Notes under the pieces: generated by a model
Seen by the model: the letters and a program-made list of their open reading frames with translations, nothing else
Database searches by the model: none
What the model was told of the DNA's origin: nothing
Shown here: piece after piece, positions 42,024 through 51,796 of the stretch
Layout of the letters: each line of letters opens with the position of its first letter
How positions within the stretch are numbered: the first letter of the stretch is position 1
Assembly: GCF_020880815.1 (NCBI RefSeq)
Contig: NZ_JAJITD010000005.1
Location: forward strand, 248,001 to 312,000
DNA length: 64,000 bases
Reading direction: 5' to 3'
Origin: Paraburkholderia sejongensis
Lineage (GTDB): Bacteria; Pseudomonadota; Gammaproteobacteria; Burkholderiales; Burkholderiaceae
Program-made: the position numbers and the translations under genes

Positions 42024-43028
42024 ATGAATACACCTTCAACCGATTCGTCATCGCCCGCCGTCGTCTCGGCCGGCATTACCGCGCGCGCCGCGCGCACCTG
42101 GGAGCTGATCAACAAATCAGGCATCGTGATGGTGTTCCTGATCCTGTTCGCCGTGCTGTCCTTCACGGTCCCCGGCTTCCTTAGCTCACGCAACATCCAG
42201 GGCCTGTTGCTGTCGGTCACGCTGATCGGTTCGATCTCGGTGACGATGATGTTCGTACTCGCGCTCGGCGAAGTCGACCTGTCGGTCGCGTCGATCGTCG
42301 CGTTCTCCGGGGTGGTCGCCTCCGTGCTGATTACCGCGACCCATAGCGTGACGATTGGCGTCGTCGCCGGCGTGCTCGCCGGCGGCGCGGTCGGACTCGT
42401 GAACGGCACGCTGGTCGCGCGCTACAAGATCAACTCGCTGATCGTCACGCTCGCGATGATGGAAGTCGTGCGCGGCCTCGCGTTCATCACGTCGAACGGC
42501 GACGCGGTGATGATCTCCGAAGAGCGCTTTTTCGAGCTCGGCGGCGGCTCCTTCCTTGGCATCTCGTATCCGATCTGGAGCAACATCATCGGCTTCGTGC
42601 TGTTCGGCTTCCTGCTGAAGAAAACCGTGTTCGGCAAGAACGTGCTGGCGGTCGGCGGCAATAGCGAGGCGGCCGTGCTCGCGGGTCTGCCCGTGACGCG
42701 CATCAAGATCACCGTATTCGTACTGCAAGGTCTCGTGACCGGTTTCGCGGGCGTGATGCTCGCGTCGCGGATGAGCCTGGGCGACCCGAAAACTTCGGTC
42801 GGTCTCGAACTCGGTGTGATTTCGGCTTGCGTGCTCGGCGGCGTGTCGTTGACCGGCGGTGTCGCGACGATCTCCGGCGTGCTGGTCGGCGTGCTGATCA
42901 TGGGTTCGGTGCAGGACGCGATGAGCCTCTTGAACGTGCCGACTTTCTACCAGTACCTGATTCGCGGCGGCATCCTGCTGCTCGCGGTGCTGTTCGACCA
43001 GTTCCGCCGCAGCAAACGCGTGCACTGA
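42024..43028 (+). CDS. araH: Sugar ABC importer permease (AraH-like)
   Basis: 334 residues, the CUT2 permease family: about ten transmembrane helices, with GEVDLSVASIVAFSGVVAS and LGGVSLTGGVATISGVLVGV as hallmark segments. The ATG at 42024 (MNTPSTDSS) is preferred to a TTG 18 bp upstream. Last gene of the operon, followed by a clear terminator. Confidence 0.93.
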   Translation: MNTPSTDSSSPAVVSAGITARAARTWELINKSGIVMVFLILFAVLSFTVPGFLSSRNIQGLLLSVTLIGSISVTMMFVLALGEVDLSVASIVAFSGVVASVLITATHSVTIGVVAGVLAGGAVGLVNGTLVARYKINSLIVTLAMMEVVRGLAFITSNGDAVMISEERFFELGGGSFLGISYPIWSNIIGFVLFGFLLKKTVFGKNVLAVGGNSEAAVLAGLPVTRIKITVFVLQGLVTGFAGVMLASRMSLGDPKTSVGLELGVISACVLGGVSLTGGVATISGVLVGVLIMGSVQDAMSLLNVPTFYQYLIRGGILLLAVLFDQFRRSKRVH

Positions 43029-43087
43029 CGCGCGCTTGTTTCGGCTTGTTCCGGGTAGTTTTTCCTGCGCTTTGCGAGAAGGCGACT

Positions 43088-43123
43088 GCCGATGCGGATC
43101 GGGCGATCCGTATCGGCTTTTTT
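43088..43123 (+). terminator. Intrinsic terminator of the ara-type operon
   Basis: A 13-bp stem (GCCGATGCGGATC with GATCCGTATCGGC, one G-T pair) around GGGC, then six T. A second, less certain hairpin oriented for the opposite gene lies at 43139-43180. Confidence 0.88.
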
Positions 43124-43279
43124 ACGGGCAAAGCGAATAAAAAAACGGCCGGGGCTTCATATGCCCAAGCCGCTTTTCAGCTCACGCGTTCACGCTTGCC
43201 GCTTTAAAGCCGCAAGTGACACGCATGCAACCGTATTCCGGCTTTTGCCGGAATAACGGCGTTGTTGCTTATCGGTTGC

Positions 43280-43618
43280 CTATTGCTTGATAAACCGGTC
43301 GTTCGCCCATAATCCTTCGGTGTCGCTATTACCGGCATTCACGAATTCGACGTCATGGCCGACTACCCGGACCACGCGGAAACTCGCATCGGACGGCGTC
43401 GACACGCACTGATATCCGGAGAAGAATTCCTGCATCTTTTGCTGTTCACCGGCCTGCGCATGCTGGTCGACGGCGTCGAGTTTGTCTTTCGACACGCAGC
43501 CATACGCGTTGGCCTTGAACTGAATGGTTTGCTGCGGCTTGATCACGACGTCCTGCGCCTGAACGCTAGCGGCAGCCAAACCCGCAATGGCGAAAACAAC
43601 GGCAATTCGAGTTTTCAT
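43280..43618 (-). CDS. Small secreted protein of unknown function
   Basis: 112 residues with a Sec signal peptide (RIAVVFAIAGLAAASVQAQ). The mature part has two Cys (YGCVSKDKLD and GYQCVSTPSD) that could form a disulfide. CGGAGGAAAA directly before the ATG is a strong ribosome-binding site. No family recognised. Confidence 0.8.
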   Translation of the reverse strand: MKTRIAVVFAIAGLAAASVQAQDVVIKPQQTIQFKANAYGCVSKDKLDAVDQHAQAGEQQKMQEFFSGYQCVSTPSDASFRVVRVVGHDVEFVNAGNSDTEGLWANDRFIKQ

Positions 43619-44121
43619 TTTTTCCTCCGGTGCAGGCCGGGATGTCCGGGTTAGCTATGCATTTAACTTTAACGGCGGACCTGCATCTTGCACTCTAGAA
43701 GAAGCGGGAAGAACGACAAGCACATCTTGTGTGCGGTCGCAACAGTGGCGAATTGTCGCACCGGCTCGCGCGGCGAATTAAAGCGCCGCCAGATGCCTGC
43801 TGGTACGCGAATGAAACAGATAACTAAAAATTAGCTGGAGCGCCCGGCTTTATCTAATAAGGCTGCGCGCTTCGGTTCGCGTAAACGAGTGGGAGCAATT
43901 AAGCGATTTAAGAAAATTAAACCAGCTGTTTGGTGCGGCGCACACAAAGTCATTCAATAGACTAATTGCGCCGCGGGAAATAACGGTGCGGATATAGAAA
44001 ATAAACGATGCCAGCTGAATGAATGGGCGCCGCGGCCGGTTTCACAATGCGCGGCACCGTCCGATGCGGCACCAGGCGCTGCTCTACAATGAATGCAAAT
44101 CTCCGGCACCTGGAGGCTATC
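43619..44121. other. AT-richer non-coding region
   Basis: 503 bp, near 50% GC over 43800-44000 by eye against roughly 65% around it. No gene, hairpin with T tract or known element seen. Promoters for the flanking divergent small genes should be here. Confidence 0.45.
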
Positions 44122-44301
44122 GTGAACGAGCACGTGATACTCGGGATTTTTCTGGTCGTTCCGCTGCTGATCGTCCTGTTTCTTTTCTCGGACGAACTGT
44201 GGCAGGAACATCGCCATCTGCACGATGAACGCGGTCTGCATCCACGGCCGCGGCGGCACGACTGGCGTCATCCGCTGCGGCGCTCGCGCGATCGTCTGTG
44301 A
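44122..44301 (+). CDS. Small membrane protein
   Basis: 59 residues from a GTG with TGGAGG 7 bp upstream. One transmembrane helix (VILGIFLVVPLLIVLFLFSD) is followed by a His/Arg-rich cytoplasmic tail (HRHLHDERGLHPRPRRHDW). Short enough to be missed; homologues are likely in close relatives but the role is unknown. Confidence 0.6.
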   Translation: MNEHVILGIFLVVPLLIVLFLFSDELWQEHRHLHDERGLHPRPRRHDWRHPLRRSRDRL

Positions 44302-44325
44302 ACGGGTCTGGATCGGGAGCACCAA

Positions 44326-44353
44326 GAAAAACGCCTGCCGCAATGGGCAGGCG
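44326..44353 (-). terminator. Intrinsic terminator on the minus strand
   Basis: CGCCTGCC and GGCAGGCG pair around a 6-base loop; on the minus strand it is followed by five T. It probably ends the HIT-gene transcript. Confidence 0.7.
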
Positions 44354-44535
44354 AAAAAAGAGATCCACACTCAATGCCTTGAGCACAAGGCAGTTCGCAG
44401 TCTAGCGACGTCGCGCCCGCTAGTGGTTTCAAGCCCTTTTACAGATGTTACGGCGCGTGACCGCTATGCGCGGCGCGTAGTGATGTCTCACGACATCACG
44501 TGCTCGACGCGCGGCCAGCGTCGCGCGTTGCTCGC

Positions 44536-44961
44536 TCAATCGGCGCGCCAGTGCGCGCGAATCCGCTTAGCCAGCGCTTCCAGCGTATCGGCGTCGGCGG
44601 TCTCGCGCGCGTGCATTTTCAGCGGCTGACCGTCCCAGCGCGGGATCACGTGGAAGTGCACGTGCGGCACCGTCTGTCCGGCCGCGGCGCCGTTGAACTG
44701 ACCGATGAACACGCCGTCCGGGCGCAACGCCGCGCGCACCGCGATCGCGAGTTTCTGCGCCATCCGCATCGACGCGATCAGCGACGCGTCCGACAGATCA
44801 AAAATTTCCGCGACCGCCTCCTTCGGCACGACCAGCAGATGGCCGTCGGCCTGCGGCATCAGGTCCATGAACGCCAGTGCCTGGTTGTTTTCGGCCACCT
44901 TGATGCACGGGAGTTCGCCGCGCAGGATCTTCGCGAACGGGTTGCTGTCGTTGTAGCTCAT
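44536..44961 (-). CDS. HIT-family nucleotide hydrolase
   Basis: 141 residues with the histidine triad HVHFHVIPRW near the C-terminus and the N-terminal NPFAKILRGELPCIKVAEN. HIT proteins are nucleotide hydrolases or transferases (for example adenosine phosphoramidates). It is a separate unit next to the GlxA-type gene. Confidence 0.93.
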   Translation of the reverse strand: MSYNDSNPFAKILRGELPCIKVAENNQALAFMDLMPQADGHLLVVPKEAVAEIFDLSDASLIASMRMAQKLAIAVRAALRPDGVFIGQFNGAAAGQTVPHVHFHVIPRWDGQPLKMHARETADADTLEALAKRIRAHWRAD

Positions 44962-45049
44962 TTGCGTTTCCTTTCGTCGTCAGGCGGGGTTCGAATTGCG
45001 AGTCGATGCCGCGGTAGCGCAGCGCTCCGGCTATTGTCCACCCGCTCGC

Positions 45050-45985
45050 TTACAACACGCGTGCGGCGCGCCGGATTGCCTGCGGCGGCTGGCCGAATGC
45101 GCGCAGAAACGCGCGCCGCATCCGCTCGGGGTCGACGAAGCCAGTGTCGGCCGCGACCGTTTCGATCGAATGACGGCCGGCTTCGAGCATCGCGCGCGCC
45201 GCTTCGACGCGCAGCGCCTCGATCGCCTTGGCCGGCGACTGCCGGGTCTCGTCGCGAAACGCGCGGCTGAACTGGCGCGGACTCAGATGCGCGACCTCGG
45301 CCAGTTGCTCGACCGTCAGCGGTTCATTCAGATGACTCTTCGCATATGACAGCGCGGTCTGAATCCGGTCGGACTTCGGTTCCAGTTCGAGCATCGCGGA
45401 GAACTGCGACTGCCCGCCGGTGCGGCGGTGATAAACGACGAGTTTCTTCGCGATCGCGCGCGAGGTGGCCACGCCGAGATCATTCTCCACGAGCGCGAGG
45501 CACAGGTCGATGCACGCGGTCATGCCGGCCGAAGTCCAGACCGTGCCGTCGACGATAAAAATGCGGTCCTCGTCGACCCGCGCGCGCGGAAAGCGCCGTT
45601 GCAGATCGCGGGCGTGCGCCCAGTGGGTGGTCGCATGGCGGCCATCGAGAATGCCGGCCTCGGCGAGCACGAACGCGCCGGTGCAAATGCTCGCGGTACG
45701 GCGCGACGCCGTCAGCGCATCGTTCAGAAACGCGAGCAGCCCCGGCGACGATGGCGCGACTTGCATCGCGCCGGTGACGATCACCGTGTCGTAGGCCGCG
45801 TCGCCGAACGGCTGACTCGCGACCTCGACGCCGGCCGAGCTGCGCACCATGCCGCCCTGCTCGGAGATCACCGTCACTTCGTACGCGGGCTCCGCGCTCT
45901 CGAGGTTCGCCAGTTCGAAGATCGACACCGCGAGCAGATCGAGGACCTGGAAACCCGGAAATACCACCACACCGATGCGTTTCAT
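45050..45985 (-). CDS. GlxA-family regulator (DJ-1/PfpI domain plus AraC helix-turn-helix)
   Basis: 311 residues. N-terminal class I amidotransferase-like DJ-1/PfpI domain (RIGVVVFPGFQVLDLLAVSI, ASICTGAFVLAEAG with the elbow Cys) and C-terminal AraC HTH (LTVEQLAEVAHLSPRQFSRA). Related regulators control amino-acid or amine catabolism. It is divergent from an SDR gene 195 bp away, its likely target. The ATG at 45985 starts MKRIGVVVFPGF. Confidence 0.92.
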   Translation of the reverse strand: MKRIGVVVFPGFQVLDLLAVSIFELANLESAEPAYEVTVISEQGGMVRSSAGVEVASQPFGDAAYDTVIVTGAMQVAPSSPGLLAFLNDALTASRRTASICTGAFVLAEAGILDGRHATTHWAHARDLQRRFPRARVDEDRIFIVDGTVWTSAGMTACIDLCLALVENDLGVATSRAIAKKLVVYHRRTGGQSQFSAMLELEPKSDRIQTALSYAKSHLNEPLTVEQLAEVAHLSPRQFSRAFRDETRQSPAKAIEALRVEAARAMLEAGRHSIETVAADTGFVDPERMRRAFLRAFGQPPQAIRRAARVL

Positions 45986-46180
45986 CGCGATGTCCTGAAA
46001 CGAGGGAAATACGACATTTGAGACAAAAAGGTACGCGCCTACACTGGCTTCGTCAACCCGGTTTCGCCAGCGCAAGACTCCCTCAGCGTTGCGGCGGACG
46101 GCGACGGATCCAGCGGTTTTTCTCATTCATCGGCAAGGGCATTCGCGCACGCTGCGCGCGGCCCGCAAGGAGCGATTCAA

Positions 46181-47035
46181 ATGGCAACGCAGACACAGCA
46201 GGGCGCGCACACAGGTAAAAACGCAGGCACGAACGCGGGCAAAGGCATCGCGGTGGTCACGGGCGCATCGTCGGGAATCGGCGCGGTCTACGCGGACCGT
46301 CTCGCGCGACGCGGCTACGACCTGCTGCTGATCGCGCGCGACGGCAACAAACTGGCGAGCCTCGCCGCGCGCCTGAACGAATCAACCGGCCGCCGCGTCG
46401 CGACGCTCAGCGCCGACCTGACCGTGAAGGCCGACGTGCGACGTGTCGAGGAACGGCTGCGCGCCGATCGCGAGATCACGCTGCTGGTCAACAACGCGGG
46501 CGTGGGCGCGACCGCGCCGCTGCTCGACTCGGACCTCGATCAGCTCGAAACAATGATCGAGCTGAACGTGACCGCGCTCACGCGGCTGAGCGCGGCGGTG
46601 TTGCCGGGGTTTATCGAGCGCGGCGCGGGCACGCTGATCAATATTTCGTCGATCGTTGCGCTGGCGCCGGAACTGTTGAACGGTACCTATAGCGGCACCA
46701 AGGCGTATGTGCTGAACCTGACGCAATCGCTGCATCACGAGGTGGGCGGCAAGGGCGTGCGCTTGCAGGCGGTGTTGCCGGGTGCGACCAGCACCGCGTT
46801 CTGGGATCGCGCGGGGCTCGCGGTCGAGCACTTGCCCGCCGGTATCGTGATGAGCGCCGACGACATGGTCGACGCGGCGCTCGCGGGGCTCGACCAGGGC
46901 GAGCTGGTGACGATTCCGTCCTTGCCCGATGCCGCCGACTGGCAGCGCTTTAACGACGCGCGCCTGCAGTTGCAGCCGAATCTGTCGCGCGACGTGCCGG
47001 CCGAGCGCTACACCCGCGCGCCGGCGACGGTCTGA
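46181..47035 (+). CDS. Short-chain dehydrogenase/reductase
   Basis: 284 residues, classical SDR. Cofactor motif TGASSGIGAVYADRLARRGY, NNAGVGA, catalytic Ser in INISSIVAL and Tyr-x3-Lys in YSGTKAYVL. The N-terminus has a 20-residue Gly/Thr/Lys-rich extension before the Rossmann fold. AAGGAG 9 bp upstream supports the start. Oxidises or reduces an unknown alcohol or ketone with NAD(P). Confidence 0.92.
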   Translation: MATQTQQGAHTGKNAGTNAGKGIAVVTGASSGIGAVYADRLARRGYDLLLIARDGNKLASLAARLNESTGRRVATLSADLTVKADVRRVEERLRADREITLLVNNAGVGATAPLLDSDLDQLETMIELNVTALTRLSAAVLPGFIERGAGTLINISSIVALAPELLNGTYSGTKAYVLNLTQSLHHEVGGKGVRLQAVLPGATSTAFWDRAGLAVEHLPAGIVMSADDMVDAALAGLDQGELVTIPSLPDAADWQRFNDARLQLQPNLSRDVPAERYTRAPATV

Positions 47036-47075
47036 AGAGGCGGCGGCCTGAAAGGACGGAGGCCTCCAGGGCGGC

Positions 47076-48191
47076 TCAACCGCTCATCGCCACCTGATTC
47101 TTGCCGTCCCGTTTCGCCCGGTATAAACCGACGTCGGCCGCTTCGATCAGCGTCGTGACCGGGTCGGCCGCCGACGGCACCAGCGTCGCAGCGCCGATGC
47201 TGATCGTCACGACGCCGGCCGCCGAGCCCGCATGGGTGATCGCGAGGTCTTCGATCGCGATGCGGATTTTCTCCGCGAGCAGCCGCAGGCCGCCGGCCGA
47301 CGTGCCCGGCACGACCACCGCGAACTCCTCGCCGCCGAAGCGCGCGGCGAGATCGGGCGAGCGGCCAAGGCACGATTCGATCGTGTGCGCGACGCTCTTG
47401 AGCACTTCGTCGCCGGCGACGTGGCCGTAGGTGTCGTTGTAGGCCTTGAAGTTGTCGACGTCGATCATCAGGAAGCCGAGGCCGGTCCGGTCGCGCATCC
47501 CGCGACGCCATTCGGCGGCCAGATACTGGTCGAGATAGCGCCGGTTCGACAGCCCGGTCAGGCCGTCGGAATGGGTCAGCCGCTGCAATTCCAGATTGGT
47601 CGCGAGCAGTTGCTGCTGCGACTGCCGCAGCGCGCGATACGCCTCGTCGCGTTGCACGAGATTCAGGTACGAGCGCGAGTGATAGCGGATCCGCGCGATC
47701 AGCTCGATCCGGTCGGGCAGCTTCACCAGGTAATCGTTCGCGCCGGACGCGAACGCCGCGCTTTTGACGAGCGGCTCTTCCTTGGTCGACAGCACGATGA
47801 TCGGAATGTCGCGGGTGGCCGGATTCTGCCGGTACTGCCGCACCAGCGTGAGGCCGTCGGTGCCGGGCATCACGAGGTCCTGCAGGATCACCGTCGCGCG
47901 GGTGTCCTCCGCGCAGCGCAGCGCTTCTTCCGGCGACGCGCAGTAGTGAAAATCGACCCCCGGCTCGCCGGCCAGCGCCTGGCGCACCGCCTCGGCGATG
48001 ATCGCCTGGTCGTCGACCAGCAGCACCATGATCGGGCATTCGGCCGCCGGCGGATTGGCGAGGATGCGCGCGAGCGCGTCGTCGATCGCGAGACTGGGCG
48101 CATCCTCCGCGACGAGCGCGTGCGCCGGTGTGTTCGCTTCGTCTGCGACAGGCTGCGCAGCGGCGTTCTGGGGCGAGTCAGGAGTGTCCAT
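47076..48191 (-). CDS. wspR: WspR: response regulator diguanylate cyclase
   Basis: 371 residues. REC domain with phospho-acceptor Asp in VILQDLVMPGTDG, a coiled linker, then GGDEF domain with active site RFGGEEFAVV. The inhibitory I-site RSPD lies five residues before GGEEF, so product inhibition by c-di-GMP is expected. Phosphorylated by WspE, it makes c-di-GMP and promotes matrix production. Last gene of the wsp operon. Confidence 0.95.
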   Translation of the reverse strand: MDTPDSPQNAAAQPVADEANTPAHALVAEDAPSLAIDDALARILANPPAAECPIMVLLVDDQAIIAEAVRQALAGEPGVDFHYCASPEEALRCAEDTRATVILQDLVMPGTDGLTLVRQYRQNPATRDIPIIVLSTKEEPLVKSAAFASGANDYLVKLPDRIELIARIRYHSRSYLNLVQRDEAYRALRQSQQQLLATNLELQRLTHSDGLTGLSNRRYLDQYLAAEWRRGMRDRTGLGFLMIDVDNFKAYNDTYGHVAGDEVLKSVAHTIESCLGRSPDLAARFGGEEFAVVVPGTSAGGLRLLAEKIRIAIEDLAITHAGSAAGVVTISIGAATLVPSAADPVTTLIEAADVGLYRAKRDGKNQVAMSG

Positions 48192-48230
48192 GTGGGTCAG
48201 CCAGAATGAATAGCGGGAATCAATTCCACG

Positions 48231-49265
48231 TCAGGCCGCGCTCGGCGTCTGACCTTCGTTGACGGCGGCCGTCAGCGCCGCGGCGATGCGCGGCAGCGGC
48301 AGGATCGCGGCGGCGGCGCCGAGCGCGGCGGCCGCCTTGGGCATGCCGTACACCGCGCTCGTCGCTTCGTCCTGCGCGATCGTGTGAAAGCCCTTGGTGC
48401 GCATCGCCTTCAGGCCGATCGCGCCGTCCCGGCCCATGCCGGTCAGCAGCACGCCGATCGCGCGCGCGGGCCAGCGCGCGACCACGCTGTTGAAAAACAC
48501 GTCGACCGAGGGCCGGTACGGCGTTTCCTTTGGCACGGGGGTGTAGCCGAGCACGTTCGGCAGTTTCAGATGCAGATGGTCGTCGGTCGCGGCGAGCAGC
48601 GCGACGCCCGCTTGCGGGCGATCGCCGTCGCGCGCGATCCGCACCGGCAGCGCGGCCTGCTGGTTGAGCCAGTCGGCCATGCCCGCGGCGAACGCGGCAT
48701 CGACGTGCTGCACGATCACGATCGCCGCGCCGAAGTCTTTCGGCAGACCGCCGAGCAGCGTCGCGAGCGCGGCCGGGCCGCCCGCCGACGCGCCGATCGC
48801 GACCAGCGGCAGATCGCGGGCGGCCGCGGGCTCGGGGCGCTCGCTCGCGGCGGTGCGCGGCGCATAGCGTTCGCGGACCAAGGCGGCGACGTTATCGATC
48901 TTCGCGATCAGCGTCGCAATGCTCTTATGCGCGTCGGGTCCGGACAGCGACGGCGTATCGACCGCGTCGAGCGCACCCGCGCCCATCGCTTCGTAGACGC
49001 GCCACGCGTTCGCGCCGACATCGACCGTGACGATCAGGATCGCGCACGGCGCGCGCGCCATGATGCGGCGGGTCGCCTCGATGCCGTCGACGTTCGGCAT
49101 CACGAGGTCCATCAGCACGATGTCGGGCCGCTGCGCGACGCAGAAGTCGAGCGCCTGCTGGCCGTCCGACGCGACCCACGCAAGCTCGTAGTCGCTGCGG
49201 CCGGCGAGCGCGCGGCGCAGGGCTTCGACCGCGAGCGGCATGTCGTTGACGATTCCAATTTTCAT
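48231..49265 (-). CDS. wspF: WspF: CheB-type methylesterase
   Basis: 344 residues. REC domain with Asp53 (IVLMDLVMPNVDG) and C-terminal methylesterase with catalytic Ser in IGASAGGPAAL, His in VIVQHVDAAF and Asp in LLTGMGRDGAIG. It removes methyl groups from WspA; loss of WspF in other species locks the system on and gives wrinkly colonies. It lies 5 bp after wspE. Confidence 0.95.
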   Translation of the reverse strand: MKIGIVNDMPLAVEALRRALAGRSDYELAWVASDGQQALDFCVAQRPDIVLMDLVMPNVDGIEATRRIMARAPCAILIVTVDVGANAWRVYEAMGAGALDAVDTPSLSGPDAHKSIATLIAKIDNVAALVRERYAPRTAASERPEPAAARDLPLVAIGASAGGPAALATLLGGLPKDFGAAIVIVQHVDAAFAAGMADWLNQQAALPVRIARDGDRPQAGVALLAATDDHLHLKLPNVLGYTPVPKETPYRPSVDVFFNSVVARWPARAIGVLLTGMGRDGAIGLKAMRTKGFHTIAQDEATSAVYGMPKAAAALGAAAAILPLPRIAAALTAAVNEGQTPSAA

Positions 49266-49270
49266 CCGTT

Positions 49271-51796
49271 TTACCCGTAGGCCTCGCCAATCAGGTCACG
49301 CACTGCGTCGAGCAGTGCCTCGTCGTGGAAACTGGCTTTGGCCAGATAATAGTCCGCGCCCGCATCGAGGCCGGCGCGGCGGTCTTCCTCACGATCCTTG
49401 TACGACACGATCATCACCGGCAGCGCCTGCAACTGCGGATCGCGCTTGATCAGCGTGACGAGTTCGATGCCGTCCATGCGCGGCATGTCGATGTCGGTGA
49501 TCACGAGGTCGAAGCGCTCGCCGCGCACCGCGTTCCAGCCGTCCATCCCGTCGACCGCGATCGTCACGTCGTAGCCGCGCGTTGCGAGCAGCTTGCGTTC
49601 GAGCTCGCGCACCGTCAGCGAATCGTCGACCACCAGCACGCGGCGGGTCGCGCGCCGTGCGCTGTCGGCGCCGCGTTGCTGCGTGTGACTGAGCGTGCCG
49701 CCGGCGACCAGCCGTTCGACCGAACGCAGCCAGTCGTCGACGTCGGCGATCAGCACCGGGTCGCCGTTTTCCATCAGCGCGCCCGCGCTGATGTTGCGGA
49801 TCTTGCCGAGTCGCGCGTCGAGCGGCTGCACCACCAGCATCCGTTCGCCGAGAAAGCGGTCGACCGCGACGCCATAGGTGCGCGGCCCGTCGCCGATCAC
49901 GACGACGCACACGCTCGCGTCCTCGTGCACGCCCGGCGCCGTCTCCAGAATCTGCTGCGCGGTGACCACGCCGATCCGGCGTCCTGAAAATTCGATGTGC
50001 TGATGACCTTCGAGCAGCTCGATGTCCGCGCGGCTCACCCGCAGCGTGCGGTTCACGTGCGCGAGCGGCACCGCGTACGGCTCGCCGCCGACTTCGACCA
50101 GCAGGCTGCGGATCACCGACAGCGTCAGCGGCAACTGCATCTGCATGCGCGTGCCGATGCCGGCCTCCTGGGTGATGCGCACGGTGCCGCGCACCCGCTT
50201 GACGACGTCGTGTACCGCGTCGAGGCCGACGCCGCGGCCCGATACGTCGGTGACCTGGTCGCGCAGCGAGAAGCCGGGCAGGAACAGGAAGTCGAGCAAC
50301 TCGGCTTCGGACAGGCGCGCGGCGGTGTCCTCGCTCGCGAGCTTCTTGCGCACGATCGACGCGCGCAGCGCGTCGAGGTCGATGCCGGCGCCGTCGTCCG
50401 AGACGGTGATCTGCAGTGCGCCGGCGCTGTGGCGCGCTTCGAGCGTCAGCGTGCCTTCCTCGGGCTTGCCGCGCGCGAGCCGCAGCGCGGGCGCTTCGAT
50501 GCCGTGATCGAGCGCGTTACGCAGCATGTGGCCGAGCGGCGCTTCGAGCAGATCGAGAATGTCGCGGTCGACCTGGGTCGATTCGCCGATCAGCTGCCAG
50601 CGCACTTTCTTGCCGAGCGAACGGGCGACATCGCGCACCATCCGCGCGAGGCCGCCGGTGCCGTCGCCGAACGGGCGCATCCGGCATTGCAGCGCGGCGT
50701 CGTACAACTGCTGCGACAGGTGGGTCGAGCGGCGGTCGTAGCTTTCCAGTTCGGCGAGGCGCTCGCCGAGCAGTTGCTGCGCTTCGGCGCTCAGGCGACG
50801 CAGTTCTTCGAGCGCACTTTGCGCGAGCGGGTCGAGCCGCAGGTCGGCGAGCGTCGCGTGCAGATGGTCGAGCGCGCGGGCGCTGTCGCGCTGCACGCGT
50901 TTGACGCGCAGCATCGATTGCGCGAACGGCTTCAGCCAGCGCGACTCGACCAGCGATTCGCCGGACAGCGATAGCAGGCGGTCGAGGTTGTCGGCGCGCA
51001 CGCGGAGCATGCGGCTGGTTTCGGTGGCGGCTGCGGTGGAGTTTGTACTGGAGCTGGAGCCTGGGCTGTTGCTTGAGGTCGTGCCGGGCGCTGTGCTCGG
51101 AGTCGTAGGGGCCGCATACACCGCAGGCGTAACCGACGTGCCGGCAGCCGTGCCGATGGGTGCCGACCCATCGGCAGGCGCGGCGTTTCGCGTCGTTGCC
51201 GCTTCAGCGCGCAGCGCATCGGCCAGCAGTTCGAACGCGGCGTCATCAGCGGAACGCGGCGTTAAGCGGTCCGCACCGCGCGGCGTCGATGGTTCCCGCG
51301 CCGGGCCGGCCTCGGGCGCAGGCGAGGGCGAGGGCGAGGGCGAGGGCGAGGGCGAGGGCGAGGGCGCCGCGCCCAGCACCAAACCGCCGGTTCCTCCACC
51401 ATGCGGCGCCACACCTTCCATCCGCGCCTGCAACGCCGCCACGCATTCGCCCACCTCGACGCGCGCCGCGCCGTCCTCGTCGTTGCCGATCCGCGCGATG
51501 ATATCGACGCCGCGCAGCAGCACATCGATCCACGCGCCGTCGAGCAGCGCGCGTCCCTCCTGCGCGGCGACAAAACAGTCCTCCATCGCATGCGCGAGTT
51601 CGACGCCGGCCTGCACGCCGACGATCCGCGCCGCGCCTTTCAGCGAATGCGCGGCGCGCATGCACGCTTCGAGCGCGGCCGCGTCGGCGGGCGCGCGGTC
51701 GAGCACCAGCAGGCCGTCGCTGAGCACGCGCGCCTGGTTGCGCGCTTCCTCGCGAAACAGATCGATCAGCGACGGGCGGCGCGGGTCGTCGATCAT
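49271..51796 (-). CDS. wspE: WspE: hybrid CheA-type histidine kinase with receiver
   Basis: 841 residues. N-terminal Hpt with His50 (MRAAHSLKGAARIV), a long low-complexity linker containing seven Ser-Pro pairs and Thr/Ser-rich stretches, then dimerisation, the HATPase domain (GHMLRNALDHGIEAP, DDGAGID, GRGVGLDAV), a CheW-like domain and a C-terminal REC (VLVVDDSLTVRELE, LVITDIDMPRMDG). It phosphorylates WspF and WspR. Starts in an ATGA overlap with wspD. Confidence 0.96.
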   Translation of the reverse strand: MIDDPRRPSLIDLFREEARNQARVLSDGLLVLDRAPADAAALEACMRAAHSLKGAARIVGVQAGVELAHAMEDCFVAAQEGRALLDGAWIDVLLRGVDIIARIGNDEDGAARVEVGECVAALQARMEGVAPHGGGTGGLVLGAAPSPSPSPSPSPSPSPAPEAGPAREPSTPRGADRLTPRSADDAAFELLADALRAEAATTRNAAPADGSAPIGTAAGTSVTPAVYAAPTTPSTAPGTTSSNSPGSSSSTNSTAAATETSRMLRVRADNLDRLLSLSGESLVESRWLKPFAQSMLRVKRVQRDSARALDHLHATLADLRLDPLAQSALEELRRLSAEAQQLLGERLAELESYDRRSTHLSQQLYDAALQCRMRPFGDGTGGLARMVRDVARSLGKKVRWQLIGESTQVDRDILDLLEAPLGHMLRNALDHGIEAPALRLARGKPEEGTLTLEARHSAGALQITVSDDGAGIDLDALRASIVRKKLASEDTAARLSEAELLDFLFLPGFSLRDQVTDVSGRGVGLDAVHDVVKRVRGTVRITQEAGIGTRMQMQLPLTLSVIRSLLVEVGGEPYAVPLAHVNRTLRVSRADIELLEGHQHIEFSGRRIGVVTAQQILETAPGVHEDASVCVVVIGDGPRTYGVAVDRFLGERMLVVQPLDARLGKIRNISAGALMENGDPVLIADVDDWLRSVERLVAGGTLSHTQQRGADSARRATRRVLVVDDSLTVRELERKLLATRGYDVTIAVDGMDGWNAVRGERFDLVITDIDMPRMDGIELVTLIKRDPQLQALPVMIVSYKDREEDRRAGLDAGADYYLAKASFHDEALLDAVRDLIGEAYG
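51321..51362. repeat. Seven GGCGAG repeats inside wspE
   Basis: A perfect 42-bp hexamer array (7 copies), read as alternating Ser-Pro on the wspE strand. Copy-number change would alter linker length without breaking the frame. Confidence 0.9.

Noticed and set aside
51321..51362. Hexamer array considered as a CRISPR or minisatellite
   Set aside because: There are no spacers and the units encode Ser-Pro in a long gene; it is a simple-sequence tract.
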